Made by a program: the position numbers and the translations under genes. Below the pieces are notes generated by a model. The model searched no databases and was not told the DNA's origin. It saw nothing but the letters and a program-made list of their open reading frames with translations. A stretch of DNA of 64,000 nucleotides from Strongylocentrotus purpuratus. Taxonomy: Eukaryota > Echinodermata > Echinoidea > Camarodonta > Strongylocentrotidae. This document shows, one piece after another, positions 10,251-23,800 of this stretch (position 1 is its first letter; each line of letters opens with the position of its first letter). The stretch is from the NCBI RefSeq assembly GCF_000002235.5, contig NW_022145607.1:35439029-35503028 (forward strand), given 5' to 3'.

Positions 10251-12775
10251 AGCTTCGGTTCTCTATGCTGGTTGAAAGCTGCACAAGTACAAGACAGCTT
10301 TTTAGAGTTGCAAATGTTCTACTTAACAGATGTACAAAATCTCCCCTTCCTACTTATGTAAATCTTGCAGATCGTCTAACAATTTCTTTGTGAAAAAAAT
10401 TCAGAATGTTAGGTCAGCTCTTACTAATATCGGAGGGTTTGAAATTCCTTTGATTACAGAGAAGACACTAGATACGCTATCTCCAACAACTCCTGATGAG
10501 ATTAGGTCAATCATAATGAGTTCACCTTCTAAATCCAGTGAACTTGACCTGGCCAATACCAACATTGCTTTTGAAACAATGTCTTCCTGCTATTATACCA
10601 TCAATTGTAACTATAATTAACACAAGTCTTGGTTCAGGGATAGTTCCTGACAGTATGAAGATTGCAGCAGTGCGCCCCACCTTGAAAAAAACTTATTTGG
10701 ATAGTGAGTGTCTCCAGAACTATAGACCTATCTCAAATTTGTGATATCTGTCCAAACTCACAGAATGAGTGGCTTTCTCACGTCTGCGCACATATCTTAT
10801 TGAAAATAATTTAATTGATAATTTACAATCTGCCTACCGCCCGCACCATAGTGTGGAAACGCTGCTAACTAATCTTGTGGACAGTATCCTCTCTGAAATG
10901 GATAAAGGTAACGTTACTTTTCTTGTCAAGTACTTTTGACACTATTGACCACACAATACTACAGTCTCTTGGGGTAACAGGCACTGCGTTGCATTGGTTT
11001 TCATCATAAAAGAACCCAGTTTTCATCATAAAAGAACCCATGTCTCTGTAAAATGTAAATAATTCTCAATCTGACAAAACTTATATTTCATATACCGGTA
11101 GCCACAAGGGTCCGTTGGTGGCCCGTTAATGTTTTCTGTCTACCTTGAGCCAATCAGTACAATAATTAGAAAGCATAATATAAAGTATCATTGTTATGCT
11201 GATGACATTTATTTTACTAAATCCATAATTGATATGTTATTTGTATATACATCTGAAATTAATTAGTTATCACCCTTTACGGTAGTCTCATTGGCTGCCC
11301 GTGTGGGGCCTGGTGGCCTCAGATGCTAGAGCTCTTGTGAATAATGTGCTGACTGGGCGAGTCCCTTAAATTATCAGTGAACGTCAACATAACAGCTGGA
11401 GGGCACCGTGCCCCACCGGGCACTAGAGCTGAGGATTTAAATGGGTTAAATAAATGAATATTGCAAAATTGTGTACTTTACTTGTATCAAAAGAACTGTT
11501 GCTGAGCTAGCGCCATGAGCGTCCCCGGACGGTGTGTGCGCTCTTTAAGTTTACAGTATTATTAGGTGATACGTAACGAAGTCAACGTATCACCTTTTGA
11601 TTTCGTCAAGATTTTTATTATTATTCCTATTATTCTTCCTCGATTTTGTTCGCAGGATATCTCAAGACTAAATAAAGCCATTGTCATGAAACTTTCACTG
11701 ATGATAGATCTTAGTCTAACTTAGAACTGCGTGACTTTTCAAAGACTCAGTCATCGTGACGTCATCCAGGTGCCATTTTGTGAAAATCAACTTATGATCA
11801 TATCTTCATAACGGAAAATAATTTTTCATTCATATTTGTCATGATTAAGATCAGTATCCGTCCAGTCAACTTCAGGTCAAAAAACGTGCGCAAAACGCGC
11901 GTGTACGCGCTTGTGCGCGCGCATTAACGCGCATTTAAAATGCTCTAAATCGTCTTCAAATTTTTTTGCATACGTTTCAGGCCATTTAAAGCATTTCGCA
12001 AAAAAAATCGCGCACACGCACATTTGTGCGCGTTTCCGCGCGTACTAGCATTTTGCAACATAGAATCGCTGAATTTTCTCTGTCATCATATTTGGCACAT
12101 TTTTCCAAGCATTTTAATAACTTGTTCACCTTTTAATAACGCAATGAGCGTCCGTCAAAGTTGGCAGCACGCGCGGATCTGCGTTATCTTTATCCACAAT
12201 ACATGGGCAAAATCATGCCTATACAAAATTCATTGTAACTCTTCAGAATAGATAGAAACTCCCAATATTTTTTCATATGTGGATAGATGATGAGTTGGAA
12301 ATAAGATTTCATGTCTCATTTGACCCTCAATTAACTCATAATGTCATCATAATGGCCTCCAAACTCAAAATTTTAATTTGCATATTATGACGTTTGCATA
12401 TTTTTTGAAAATCGATTGTATCTCTGTAAATTTTGATTGTTTTTCATCCACATTTTTAAATGTTCTAGCTGAGACAATTGTCTACAAATTCAGTCTCCAC
12501 AATTTTTCATTTTGACAAAAGCATCATGGCGTATTTTTGCGATTAAAGGAGGCATGTCAATTTTTCACATTTTGCATTTTGTCATGGGACATGACTTTTT
12601 CTCAAAACTGGATTCTACATTTCTGTCTTTCGCGAGCAATATCTCCCTTGTTTTAGCTTTGTTTTTGCTGAGCTTTGGATTAGGTAACTGAGACAATAAG
12701 CCGGGATCATGCTCATATTTCACTTGCAAAGTGGGATTTGAGAATTCAATTTTCCGTTTACGTGTAATCGCTATG

Positions 12776-12849
12776 GGAAATGTTTTGGTATATCGGTAAC
12801 GCACTTGACTTCTGACCTTGAGATCCCTGGTTCGAGTCCGGGCGTCTCC
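12776..12849 (+). pseudogene. tRNA-like sequence inside X2
   Basis: The counterpart of 8,645-8,718, again exactly 74 nt from GGAAATG to CGTCTCC, with an intact GGTTCGAGTCC B box. It differs by a few substitutions in the anticodon region. Because both copies keep the ends, the segment was part of element X before the two copies diverged. Confidence 0.55.
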
Positions 12850-13424
12850 AACAATTTTTTTCTTTCCTTTTTTTTTCTTTTTGACCTTTCACTGTACCAT
12901 CTCCTTTAATTATTAAAACACATAGAATCGCAAATAATGTAATAAACAACCCTATTTACTTTATTATTACCCTATTTACACTTAATCTATAACTTTTGGG
13001 GTGTAATCCCTATGGGAGATGACTTTTTCCTCAAATCTGGATTCTACATTTCTGTCTTTTTGAGCGATATCGCCGTTATTTCTCCTTGGATTTTGTTGAT
13101 TTTTGAGTATGTTGTAGCTACGAAAAGTTTCCACAAAATTTATGTAGACTATTTAACATTATCACGACGTTGTCATAGTAAAAAATTCAATCATATAGGT
13201 GACATGTCAGTTATCATATATAACAATCCTCAATCGAATACCTGAAGGGGGCGCTATACCACTTTTAATCATGGCATCTTCATCATCATCAATATCGTCA
13301 TTATCGTATGCATGAACATTATCATTATACCATCATCGGCAGTTTCGGCACACTGTCATGATCGTAATTTAAGAGCCTAGCTATTTATGCTAGAAATATT
13401 AAAGGCATTTTTATCAATTGCATC

Positions 13425-13615
13425 TCTCCCCCTCTCTCTCTTTTTCTCTTGCTCTGTCTCCCTTCACCTAGACTTGTTCTGCCCCTCTCCTTCTCTTGCT
13501 CTCTCTCATCTTCATCTCTCTTGTCCTCTCCTTCTCTCTTACACTTTCACCCTCTCCCTCTCACTGTTTCCCTTTCCCTCTTCTTCTCTTGATCTGTCTC
13601 CTTCTGTCACTGCCT
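13425..13615 (+). repeat. CT-rich tract in X2
   Basis: Reverse complement of the GA tracts of X1, shorter here. The open frame 13,387-13,671 is a low-complexity artefact. Confidence 0.85.
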
Positions 13616-14490
13616 CCCATGTTCATCTCTTTATCACTATAAGTAACGGAATGAGCGTCCGTCCAAGATAAATATCCGCGCGCGCGAGGTCATGTATTAC
13701 ATAGCATATATGGGCAAAAACATGCCTATAAAAAGTACATCGGGATGAATAAGGACTGCCATTTTTGTTTCATATTTAGAAACAGTATGAGTCGGAGATA
13801 TGATTTCATATCTTATTAGGCCATCAAATACATCTTGACGTCATCATAATGGCCTTGAAAGTCAAAATACAAAATTGCATATTATGACGTCATTATATTT
13901 ATGGAAAATTTAGTGTATTTCTCATAATATTGACTGATTTTCTTCCAAATGTCGGTATCTTGTAGTTGAGGCAATTGCCTTCAAGATAAATACACACTAC
14001 TTTTTATTTCATTGACGTCATCATAGTACAAAATTCAATTAAAGGCCACGTTTCAGAATTTTCTTAATTTGCGTGTTATGCCTAAGGAAGGTGAATTTCG
14101 TTCACATCATGAATCTTCATGACATTGATCGTTGAGCACTATCTAGCTTATGAGTACTCTATGTTCTCGCAAATTTTGATACGGTGTAGCTAATAAATTA
14201 TCTACAATATTGACGTACATCATTTATCATTTCGATGACATCATCTTAGTGAAAATTTCAATTAAAGGCGACATGTCAGAATTTTCTTAGTTAGCGTGTT
14301 AGGCGACTTTTTCTGAAATCCTGATTCTACAAATCTCTATCGAATACCTGAAGGGGGCGCTATACCACTCTTAATCATGGTCTTTATCGTATTTATGATC
14401 ATTATCATTAGATCATCATCGGCACACTTTCATGATAACAAAATAGCACGTATCACCTAATTCGTCAAAGGGACGAATTAAAGTCTAGTT

Positions 14491-14518
14491 ATTATTATTA
14501 TTATTATTATTATTATTT
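14491..14518 (+). repeat. (ATT)n tail of LINE copy 1
   Basis: Microsatellite 3' tail of the CR1-like LINE. The same tail ends copies 2 and 3 near 24,648-24,676 and 37,726-37,753. Confidence 0.8.
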
Positions 14519-14539
14519 ATCATTCTATTAACCATCTCC

Positions 14540-15300
14540 TGTCACCTTATAATACATTTTATTTCATCCCATCCCAATCCTCACCTTGTATATATAGGAA
14601 TTATTAAATTGTATACAGGATTGCCACACCTTCAAGCTGAGCTCATATCGGTCAGACTTGACACTCCTGGCGCTCCCGATTATTACTGTGGCTTTAATTG
14701 CAATATGATTTAAGCTTAATTATAATTGGATGATCACCTTTACGTGTTGCTTAAGAAGGGTCGCCAACTCGATGGCTACCGTCTATATCTTGCTCCTGAA
14801 GATCAACTTTAATTTGCTTACCGGTACCTTCTTCACAAATGAAAGTATTCAATTTGGTGTTTTCTCCACGCTTCTCTATGAGACCAAAGATTCTTTTGCA
14901 GCTGTTCGAGAACACTGCTCTATCTGTTAACTTGACGTTTCAGGTTTGACATTTTGTTGAGGCTCGTATCAGTTTACTTAGAAGATGTTTGATGGCTGTC
15001 TCCCTCTCATTCACCTTCATCTCGACATCCATCAAGGCTGATTTTGCCTTCTCTGATGAGGTGCGAAGGTACTGAAATTTGTTGCGAGTTCATCATAAAC
15101 TTCAGTTATTTTAATATCTGACTTTCTGAGACTTTCAATAGTTATGAAGCGTTGATCATGATGATCAAGTTTCTGGTAAATGTCATCAAACTTATTTGAG
15201 ATTTCATCTAATTTTACTACTACCATTGTTCGAGAGTGCCTCCTTGGAGTCCTGTCTAGGAGCTCCTTCATAGCTTTATGCTATTGCTGTCTGTTTGGGA
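14540..15300 (-). pseudogene. LINE ORF1-like fragment, unit 2
   Basis: Read on the minus strand, 15,271-15,032 encodes a Lys/Asp-rich probable coiled-coil stretch with NNFD/NKFDDIYQKLDHHD. Further left is the equivalent of the RRM-like piece seen intact in unit 3. It resembles ORF1 nucleic-acid-binding proteins of LINEs. A CCGGTA hexamer is inserted at about 14,820 compared with the other copies. Frameshifted; not functional. Confidence 0.6.
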
Positions 15301-16040
15301 GGCACTGTAGTACTACTAGCTGGCCTAGCCCTAGGGTCAACACTAATTACCACGTCATACAATCAAGATTATCACACCGGTATTAGAATTCAATGCATGT
15401 ACGCAGTTCACTAAACGTTTCATCAAGTATGGGACCATAGTAGATTATTTCGAAGATCCAATAATATCTATCAACAGTCTGCACAAGAATGATAGCTAAA
15501 TTCAATATCATTGATTCATAAGTGTTACCATTCCGTATTCAGTACCCATTCATTCATTATGCTAAACAGATTTTGCAGTTCTCTTCCTCCTTATTGGCAA
15601 CATATTCTTGTAGAAAGTAATTTTATTGTCCCAAGTTTTAACATGAGTCTGCAGTCATATACCGTGTAAATGGAAAAAAAAGTACCCTTAACTTTCTTAT
15701 TTTCTGGATGTCTGCACAACAGTTTAAACCGAGTTTGGATAAAAACTATAATATTAACAAAACTGCTGGCAAGTTCCTGAGTTCTGTTTGGGACCAGATA
15801 TGGTTTAATTCATTTTCTTTGACTTACACACATATCAAATTTTTAAATGTATCCTGTCAAAATCGATGTGTGCGAAGTTGACTGCATTGAAGGATTTAAC
15901 CATTTCGTGATAGTCTGCATCTAGGCAGACCGGATACGCCTTGTGATATTTCTTTACTCTACAGTGATTTTAATTTTGGCACTTATCAGAGCTAGATCTT
16001 CTCTTCAATAGGGATGTAATAACTTTCTTTTCCTCCCCAG
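15301..16040 (+). other. Flank upstream of unit 2 finger exon
   Basis: AT-rich DNA conserved with 25,540-26,331, 38,500-39,277 and 44,699-45,229. It ends in a pyrimidine tract and CAG at 16,031-16,040, a strong 3' splice site. A second possible acceptor CTTTACTCTACAG lies about 70 bp upstream. No 5' exon was recognised. Confidence 0.6.
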
Positions 16041-18244
16041 AGTTGGACAATGGACAAGACAATATACACCCACATATAACATCATGCAGTGGAGAGAAGT
16101 CCCATCTGTGTTTACATTGCAGTAAGACATTTACTGATGAGAACACTCTTATACTACATCAGAAAACACACCAGGGCGAGTATGAGCTAAGAAGCCACCT
16201 TAGAACACAAACTGGAGGGAAAATTTTCAACAGTGGAGAAAAGCCTTATCGATGTCCCAATTGTGATAAAGGATTTTCTGAAAAGAGCAAACTTACTCGT
16301 CACCTTAGAACACATACAGGAGGGAAACCATTTAAGTGTTCTCAGTGTGATAAGGGATTTTCTGTAAAGACTATTCTTACTAACCACCTTAGAACACATA
16401 CAGGAGAGAAACCATTTAAGTGTTCTCAGTGTGATAAGGGGTTTTCTGTAAAGACTACTCTTACTGTCCACCTTAGAACACATACAGGAGAGAAACCATT
16501 TAAGTGTTCTCAGTGTGATAAGGGGTTTTCTGTAAAGACTAGTCTTACTGCCCACCTTAGAACACATACAGGAGAGAAACCCTTTAAATGTTCCCAGTGT
16601 GATAAGGGTTTTTCTGTAAAGACTAATCTTACTGCCCATCTTAAAACACATACAGGAGAGAAACCCTTTAAGTGTTCCAAGTGTGATGAAGTTTTTACTT
16701 TCCAGAGTAATCTTACTACCCATTTAAGAACACATACAGGAGAGAAACCCTTTAAGTGTCCCCATTGTGATAAGACATTTTCTCGAAAGACTACTCTTAC
16801 TAACCACCTTAGAACACATACAGGAGAGAAACCCTTTAAGTGTCCCCATTGTGATAAGACATTTTCTCGAAAGACTTTTCTTACTAACCACCTTAGAACA
16901 CATACAGGAGAGAAACCCTTTAAGTGTCCCCATTGTGATAAGACATTTTCTCAAAAGAATATTCTTACTAGCCACCGTAGAAGACATACAGGATAGAAAC
17001 CCTTCAAATGTTCCCAGTGTGATGAGAGTTTTTCTCAAAGAAGTAACCTTACTAGACATTTAAGAACACACAGCCTCAACAAAAAGCCTCAACGAAGTTC
17101 CCATTGTGATAAGACGTTTTCTCAAAAGAATGAGCTTACTAGCCACCTTAGAATACATACACAAGAGAAACCTTTCATCTTTTCCCAGTGTGACAAGGCT
17201 TTTACTTCCCAAAGTAATCTAGGAAAGCATCTAAGGTTGCATACAGGAGAAAAGCCTTTTCACTGTTTCTATTGTGAAAAGGGTTTTTCTGAAAGAAGTC
17301 ACCTTATTAGACACCTTAGAACACATACAGGAGAGAAACCATTTAAGTGTTCCCAGTGTGATAAGATATTTTCTGTAAAGACTAATCTTACTGCCCAACT
17401 TAGAGCACATACAGGAGAGAAAACCTTTAAGTGTTCCCAGTGTGATAAGGTTTTTACTTGCCAAAGTTATCTTACTACCCATTTAAGAACACACAGTGGA
17501 GAAAAGCCTTATCGATGTGCCAAGTGTGATAAAGAATTTCCTGAAAAGAATAATCTTACTCGTCACCTTAGAACACATACAGGAGAGAAACCATTTAAGT
17601 GTTCTCAGTGTGATAAGGGGTTTTCTGTAAATTTTACTGCCCACCTTAGAACACATACAGGAGAGAAACCCTTTAAGTGTCCCAATTGTGATAAGACATT
17701 TTCTCGAAAGACTATATTTACTAACCACCTTAGAACACATACAGGAGAGAAACCATTTAAGTGTTCTCAGTGTGATAAGGGGTTTTCTGTAAAGACTAAT
17801 CTTATTGCCCACCTTAGAACACATACAGGAGAGAAACCCTTTAAGTGTCCCCATTGTGATAAGACATTTTCTCAAAAGACTAGTCTTACTAGCCACCTTA
17901 GAACACATACAGGAGAGAAACCCTTTAAGTGTCCCCATTGTGATAAGACATTTTCTCAAAAGACTATTCTTACTAACCACCTTAGAACACATACAGGAGA
18001 GAAACCCTTTAAGTGTCCCCATTGTGATAAGACATTTTCTCGAAAGAATAATCTTAGTCGTCACCTTAGAACACATACAGGAGGGAAACCATTTAAGTGT
18101 CCCCATTGTGATAAGGGTTTTTCCCATAAAACTTCCCTTATTAGACATTTAAGATCACAAAGCCTTACTGAAAAGCCTCTACAATGTTTCCATTGTGATA
18201 AGAGTTTTTCTCACAGATGTCACTTTACTAGACATTTCGTCTAA
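16041..18244 (+). pseudogene. C2H2 zinc-finger exon, unit 2 (about 25 fingers, one in-frame TAG)
   Basis: A DNA-binding zinc-finger array, presumably a nuclear regulator. The exon starts after TCCTCCCCAG with a phase-1 acceptor (AG then TTG GAC AAT). A single frame runs 734 codons to 18,244, broken only by TAG at 16,994-16,996, where the linker GGA GAG AAA reads GGA TAG AAA. Ten complete fingers precede the TAG and about 15 follow. Fingers have the form CX2CX12HX3H joined by TGEKPFKC, in 84-bp units. After the TAG two fingers have lost a Cys (near 17,097 and 17,173), one has lost a His (near 17,397), and one is two residues short (near 17,630). Upstream exons are not visible, so it is either an orphan exon or a pseudogene. 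Confidence 0.88.
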
Positions 18245-18960
<716 letters not shown>

Positions 18961-19024
18961 GTTTATACAGTGCATGATCTTGCTAATTGACTAATAACAC
19001 ACAGAGTAAAAATGCCACATAAAT

Positions 19025-19258
19025 ATTATCATTAGAACAGATGGATCGATTACTAACAAACTCATGACATGTGTGTATCTTGCAGAGCCAATGAACTGAT
19101 TAGATTTTAGGGTCATGAGGTCAAAGATCAAAGGGTCATACATGTATATGAAAAAAAGCTTGTAATCACGATATTCTGAGAACCTGTTAATGTATTACAA
19201 TCAAACTTGAATATTTTAAGTTGCTTCTGTTTTGGTTTGTAAAATCACTCTATTGCCC
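19025..19258 (+). repeat. Family Z repeat fragment, unit 2
   Basis: Same fragment and same breakpoints as 3,975-4,205. Confidence 0.75.
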
Positions 19259-19560
19259 CGGGGGAGTTGAGGTGACGAGCCCCTGGAAGCTCAGGGGTTT
19301 TAGGCATTTAATTATAGTCAGATGACCGATTGAGGGGCCCATCTTAGGGCCCCTGGTGGGGTCTGAAGGCCTGACTGTAAATTTTTGGATTTTGATATTT
19401 TCCAAGAAACGCACTTATAAAAGAAATTGAGAAAATCCCTGAAAATCGTGTCATTTCAGCAACATTTGTAAATCTCTTACCCCCCCCCATACTTTTCCCT
19501 GCTCCCCCCCCCCCCTCACCTCCGGCGCCTCTGCATACATGTAAATGTCCAAAATTAGGA
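19259..19560 (+). repeat. Dispersed G/C-run repeat, shortened, unit 2
   Basis: Starts with AAGCTCAGGGGTTTTAGGC and ends at CACCTCCGGCGCCTC. Compared with units 1 and 3 it lacks the middle section, so it carries an internal deletion. Confidence 0.65.
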
Positions 19561-19599
19561 ACCTTAGAACACATACAGGAGAGAAACCTTTTAAGGGGT

Positions 19600-19945
19600 A
19601 GCCTCGCTAGTGTTAAGGACTGCAATTCATAACGTGTAACTTCCTATACATGAAGAACCGCTATTGATAAAACGGAAAGGAGGTCACTATTTGTAATGTC
19701 ATAAGGACCGTTATTCATATGGATCGCCATTCATAATGTGACATAAGGACCGCTATTCATTATTTATATTGAGGGTCATTACTTGTAAGGACCAGCCGCT
19801 ACTCATAATACCAAAATGAGGGTCGCTATTCATGAACATGAAGAAGGGGCACTATTCATAATTTATATTGGGAGTCACTACTCATAAGGACCGCTATTCA
19901 TAATTTATATTGGGGGTCACTACTCATAAGGACCGCTATTCATAA
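19600..19945 (+). repeat. CTATTCATA tandem region, unit 2
   Basis: Several copies of AAGGACCGCTATTCATAA separated by TTATATTGGGGGTCACTAC, with a period near 42 bp in the best part (19,840-19,940). Confidence 0.75.
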
Positions 19946-20880
19946 TACAAAATGAGGGTGATATGTGTAAGACTATGTTGATGTATATATTTTCAGTGTC
20001 ATGAATGTAGATTTCAGCATCATGAATTCATGTAGCAAAATTGTGTGTACTGTGAATTTATCACAAAACTTCAGGAGGGGGGGGGGGGATATAACAAATG
20101 GCATGCTTGAAATAGGATTTCATTTTGCAAGCTAAATGTACCCCCAAGTTTTTTGGTACATGTACTTCATAAATGATCAATTTCAATTATTCTATTCTCA
20201 ATCCTCCCTCTCTCTCTCACATGGTGCACCCGCAAGCCTATTGTATATTTTATTTTCGGATCGAGGAAGCGATATCTTTTCTCGTATTTGATGTCACGTT
20301 TTCCCCAAGAAGACATTTGAAGGGATAGTATTTATTATTGTAAGTTCACTGTGGAAAATATATTTCTAGATAGAATGTAACATAGATACCGGTATTGATA
20401 TTTCTCTTTTGTATCTTTTATCAGATTTTTAATGATTTTTGTTATACTCTTTATTTCTCTTCTCACTTTTACATGAAATGTTTTTTCTCTTTCATTTGTT
20501 ATGAAAGAACTACAGTATTATCTTTTGTATTAAAAGTGATTTTGTTTAATATTACCTGTATCTGTAACTCATGTTATTGTATAGTAAACCTATGGTACAC
20601 TATAGGATATCACTACCATTCTATTTTTGAATAAGTTGCATTATCATTTGATATGAATATTCAATTATGTAAAAATGTTATGATCGAGGCTCTGAATTGT
20701 CGTATTAACCTTGTATTGTCACTGCATGACCAAGTACAATCGGAGTACTATTATGTAATACAATGGATTCTATTCATCTCTGTTTTTATGTAACATTATG
20801 CTTCCATGTGAATAACATTCCATGTGCACATAATTTTGTTAGTGGTTCTGCAAATGACTTTGTACATCAACCTTATTGTA
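19946..20880 (+). other. Conserved flank 5' of CR1-like LINE, unit 2
   Basis: Matches 5,290-6,200 and 30,366-31,217. No gene is supported; the open frame 20,395-20,634 is not conserved. Confidence 0.55.
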
Positions 20881-20884
20881 GGAC

Positions 20885-23800
20885 TTGCTTCTTGAAAAGA
20901 AGAATTCCATATAATGCTAATTATTCTTGTGCAAGTTTTTCAACTTGAACTTTTAAAAGCAGGTGATATTCACCCTATTCCAGGGCCAGATAATAATAAA
21001 TTTAATACCATTCATCATACACCTACCGTGACTAATGCCTACTCTGAACTCAAGTCCACACAACATGTATATACATGTAAGTATAATACAGCTGAGTTTC
21101 GGCAGTGGAAAGACAAGTTAACTGAATTACTACATGATGTTTTAAATGTTATCACATCATGTGGGCTTCAACCTTTTATACCAAAACGCGCAGGGGAAAT
21201 CAAGGTGGCAAACGTAGAAACTGTCACCGAAACGAGTGTAAGGCATCACTGCCTCACCGTTCAAAGGATAAACTTGTTCAACCACAACAGAGTAACTCCT
21301 TTTGTATAATAATAATAATATGAAAAATTTATGTAGCGCTTGTGACAACAGTTTCAAAGCGCTGTACATGTACACAAATCAAAATTACTTCAACAAAAAA
21401 AATCAATATTACTAATGGAATTAACAATACTCAAATTACCAAGAAAACAAAATATTACTAACATAACTTAACAAATTATCATTACTTAAATTAACAAGAA
21501 GATCAAATATTACTAACAATACTTAACAAATTAACAAGAAGATCAAATATTACTAACAATACTTAACAAATTAACATTACTTAATATTACTAACATTACT
21601 AATGAAATTAACAAAACATGTAAATTCCTTGGAAATTAACACATTATATCATTATATCAATAATAGCATAATAATTATTTGTATGATTAATACCCGCCCG
21701 ATTCATAATAAAAACTCTGAATTCAATGACTTTGTTATGACCTTGACATTTTTGGTGTATGTGAGACATGGTTGCATCACAGATAAGAGAAAGTGGTGCT
21801 AATTAGGTAGTGACTTCAATGCTAAATGTACAATTAAAGATAATCTTAAAATTTGAATGAAAATGGACCATTATTCATGGTACAAATTGGAAAAAACTGA
21901 TCTGATCGATTCCTTAATTCTCCCAAATATATCATTACAATTTTAATTACATTTTAGGTGAATGGAAATCTCACAAAGCAATAAAATTGCTATTCCATTC
22001 CAGACATTTAAGTGTTGACCGATTTTTTTATAGCCTGTTCTATGTCTCTTTTTCATGGAAAAACGGTTGGGAAAATTCAAAAAGGGTTGGGAGAATTTAC
22101 TGTTAATCACTGTTAGAGGGTGTCATACATTGACGACTTCAAAGAAAACCATAGATATCTTCGTGGTTTGAAAAAAAAATCAGGATTTTTTGCATGTCAG
22201 AGGGTTAGTACAGTAGAAGGAATATAGTAAGTAACATTTATACAAAAATTAAGCAATTTTTTTCATCAACCTTCAACAATGTTACCAAGTCACTTTAAAC
22301 AACATATTCAAGTCCCAACACACATACATGGCCACACTCTGGACTTGCTAATCACTCGCCAGTCAGATATAAATAGTGTGACAGATGTAATGGTTGTGGA
22401 TGGTCTTTCTGACTATTCTGCCATAATTTGTAAGTTGAAATTAATAAAACCTCCTGCTGCAAAGAGTGTGATACACACACATAACATTAAGTCCATCAAT
22501 ATTGTATCATTTATGGAAAGAATCACTGAACTATCCAACATAGGAAATTGGAGCGCAAATGGCTTTTATATCGGGCCTAGAGTCTAGAAATATCAGAACC
22601 AGCATCAGTTAGTGCAGTTAAGTGTTCGCGCTGCCAAACCATCATATAACTAGTTACAAGACAGCTTTTTAGAGTTGCAAATGTTCTACTTAACAGAAGT
22701 AAAAAATCTCCCCTTCCTACTTATGTAAATCTTGCAGATCGTTTTAACAATTTCTTTGTGGAAAAAAATCAGAATGTTAGATCAGCTCTTACTAATATCG
22801 GAGGGTTTGAAATTCCTTTGATTACAGAGAAGACACTAGATACGCTATCTCCAACAACTCCTGATGAGATTAGGTCAATCATAATGAGTTCACCTTCTAA
22901 ATCCAGTGAACTTGACCACATACCAACATTGCTTATGAAACAATGTCTTCCTGCTATTATACCATCAATTGTAACTATAATTAACACAAGTCTTGGTTCG
23001 GGGATAGTTCCTGACAGTATGAAGATTGCACCAGTGCGCCCCACCTTGAAAAAATCTAATTTGGATAGTGAGTGTCTCCAGAACTATAGACCTATCTCAA
23101 ATTTGTCATATCTATCCAAACTCACAGAATGAGTGGCTTTCTCACGTCTTCGCACATATCTTATTGAAAATAATTTAATTGATAATTTTCAATCTGCCTA
23201 CCGCCCGCACCATAGTGTGGAAACGCTGCTAACTAATCTTGTGGACGGTATCCTCTCTGAAATGGATAAAGGTAATGTTAGTTTTCTTGTGCTACTTGAT
23301 ATGTCAAGTATACTTTTGACACTATTGACCACACAATACTTGTTAAGAGACTACAGTCTCTTGGGGTTACAGGCACTGCGTTTTGTGGTTTTCATCATAA
23401 AAGAACCCAGTATGTCTCTGTAAATAATTCTCAATCTGACAAAACTTATATTTCATATGGTGTGCCACAAGGGTCCGTTGGTGGCCCGTTAATGTTTTCT
23501 GTCTACCTTGAGCCAATCTGTACAATAATTAGAAAGCATAATATAAAGTATCATTGTTATGCTGATGACATTCAGCTTTTCATTTCTGTACATCCTTCCT
23601 CAGATGCAATTGCCGATGCTAGGAGAACTTTAGAAGCCTGTATTGATGACATGAAAGGCTGGATGGATTCCAACGGTCTTAAAATAAATGAAAATAAAAC
23701 TGAGTTTATCATTTTGGGCTCTAAGAATTCTTTACTGAGAGCAAATCATACTCATTTAAGGTTGCATGTAGGTGGCAAAGTTCTAAAGCCAGCCTCAAAG

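Larger units (their letters stand above)
6207..11563 (+). pseudogene. CR1/L2-like LINE copy 1, heavily broken
   Basis: The start (6207-6434) encodes a 2A-like stretch ending GDIHPIPGP. At 6,660-6,860 is an endonuclease C-terminal piece with SDHSAI, the catalytic His retained. The copy is interrupted at about 6,890-10,280 by nested elements. RT sequence resumes at 10,330 with the fingers region and NYRPISNL at about 10,720. An internal deletion then joins the YADD region at about 11,205 directly to the 3' UTR (TTTATTTTACTA at about 11,213), removing thumb and C-terminus. The 3' end is the CCATGAGCGTCCCCGGACG tail, and X2 is inserted in its (ATT)n. Several frameshifts and stops make it non-functional. 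Confidence 0.85.
11564..14489 (-). mobile_element. Element X, copy 2 (inverted)
   Basis: Reverse-complement copy of 7,123-9,946, about 2.9 kb. It is inserted in the (ATT)n tail of LINE copy 1: TATTATT precedes it and ATTATT resumes at 14,491. Its hairpin end (11,564-11,600) keeps a 10-bp loop, AACGAAGTCA, that X1 has lost, so X1 derives from the fuller form. It carries a CT tract and a tRNA-like segment. No transposase, Rep or helicase frame is present. Confidence 0.7.

Noticed and set aside
16300..18100. Regular short repeats that could suggest a CRISPR array
   Set aside because: Units are adjacent, in frame and encode zinc fingers; there are no unique spacers, and the DNA is eukaryotic.
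16187..18148. Long minus-strand frames rich in SCMCSKVxSK repeats opposite the finger exons (also 27,165-27,668 and 39,691-40,026)
   Set aside because: They are antisense shadows of the 84-bp finger repeat: the periodicity and identity come from the plus-strand coding.
16767..18152. Plus-strand frames with TLEHIQERNPLSVP repeats (16,767-17,063, 17,805-18,152, 27,178-27,480)
   Set aside because: Out-of-frame readings of the finger exons.
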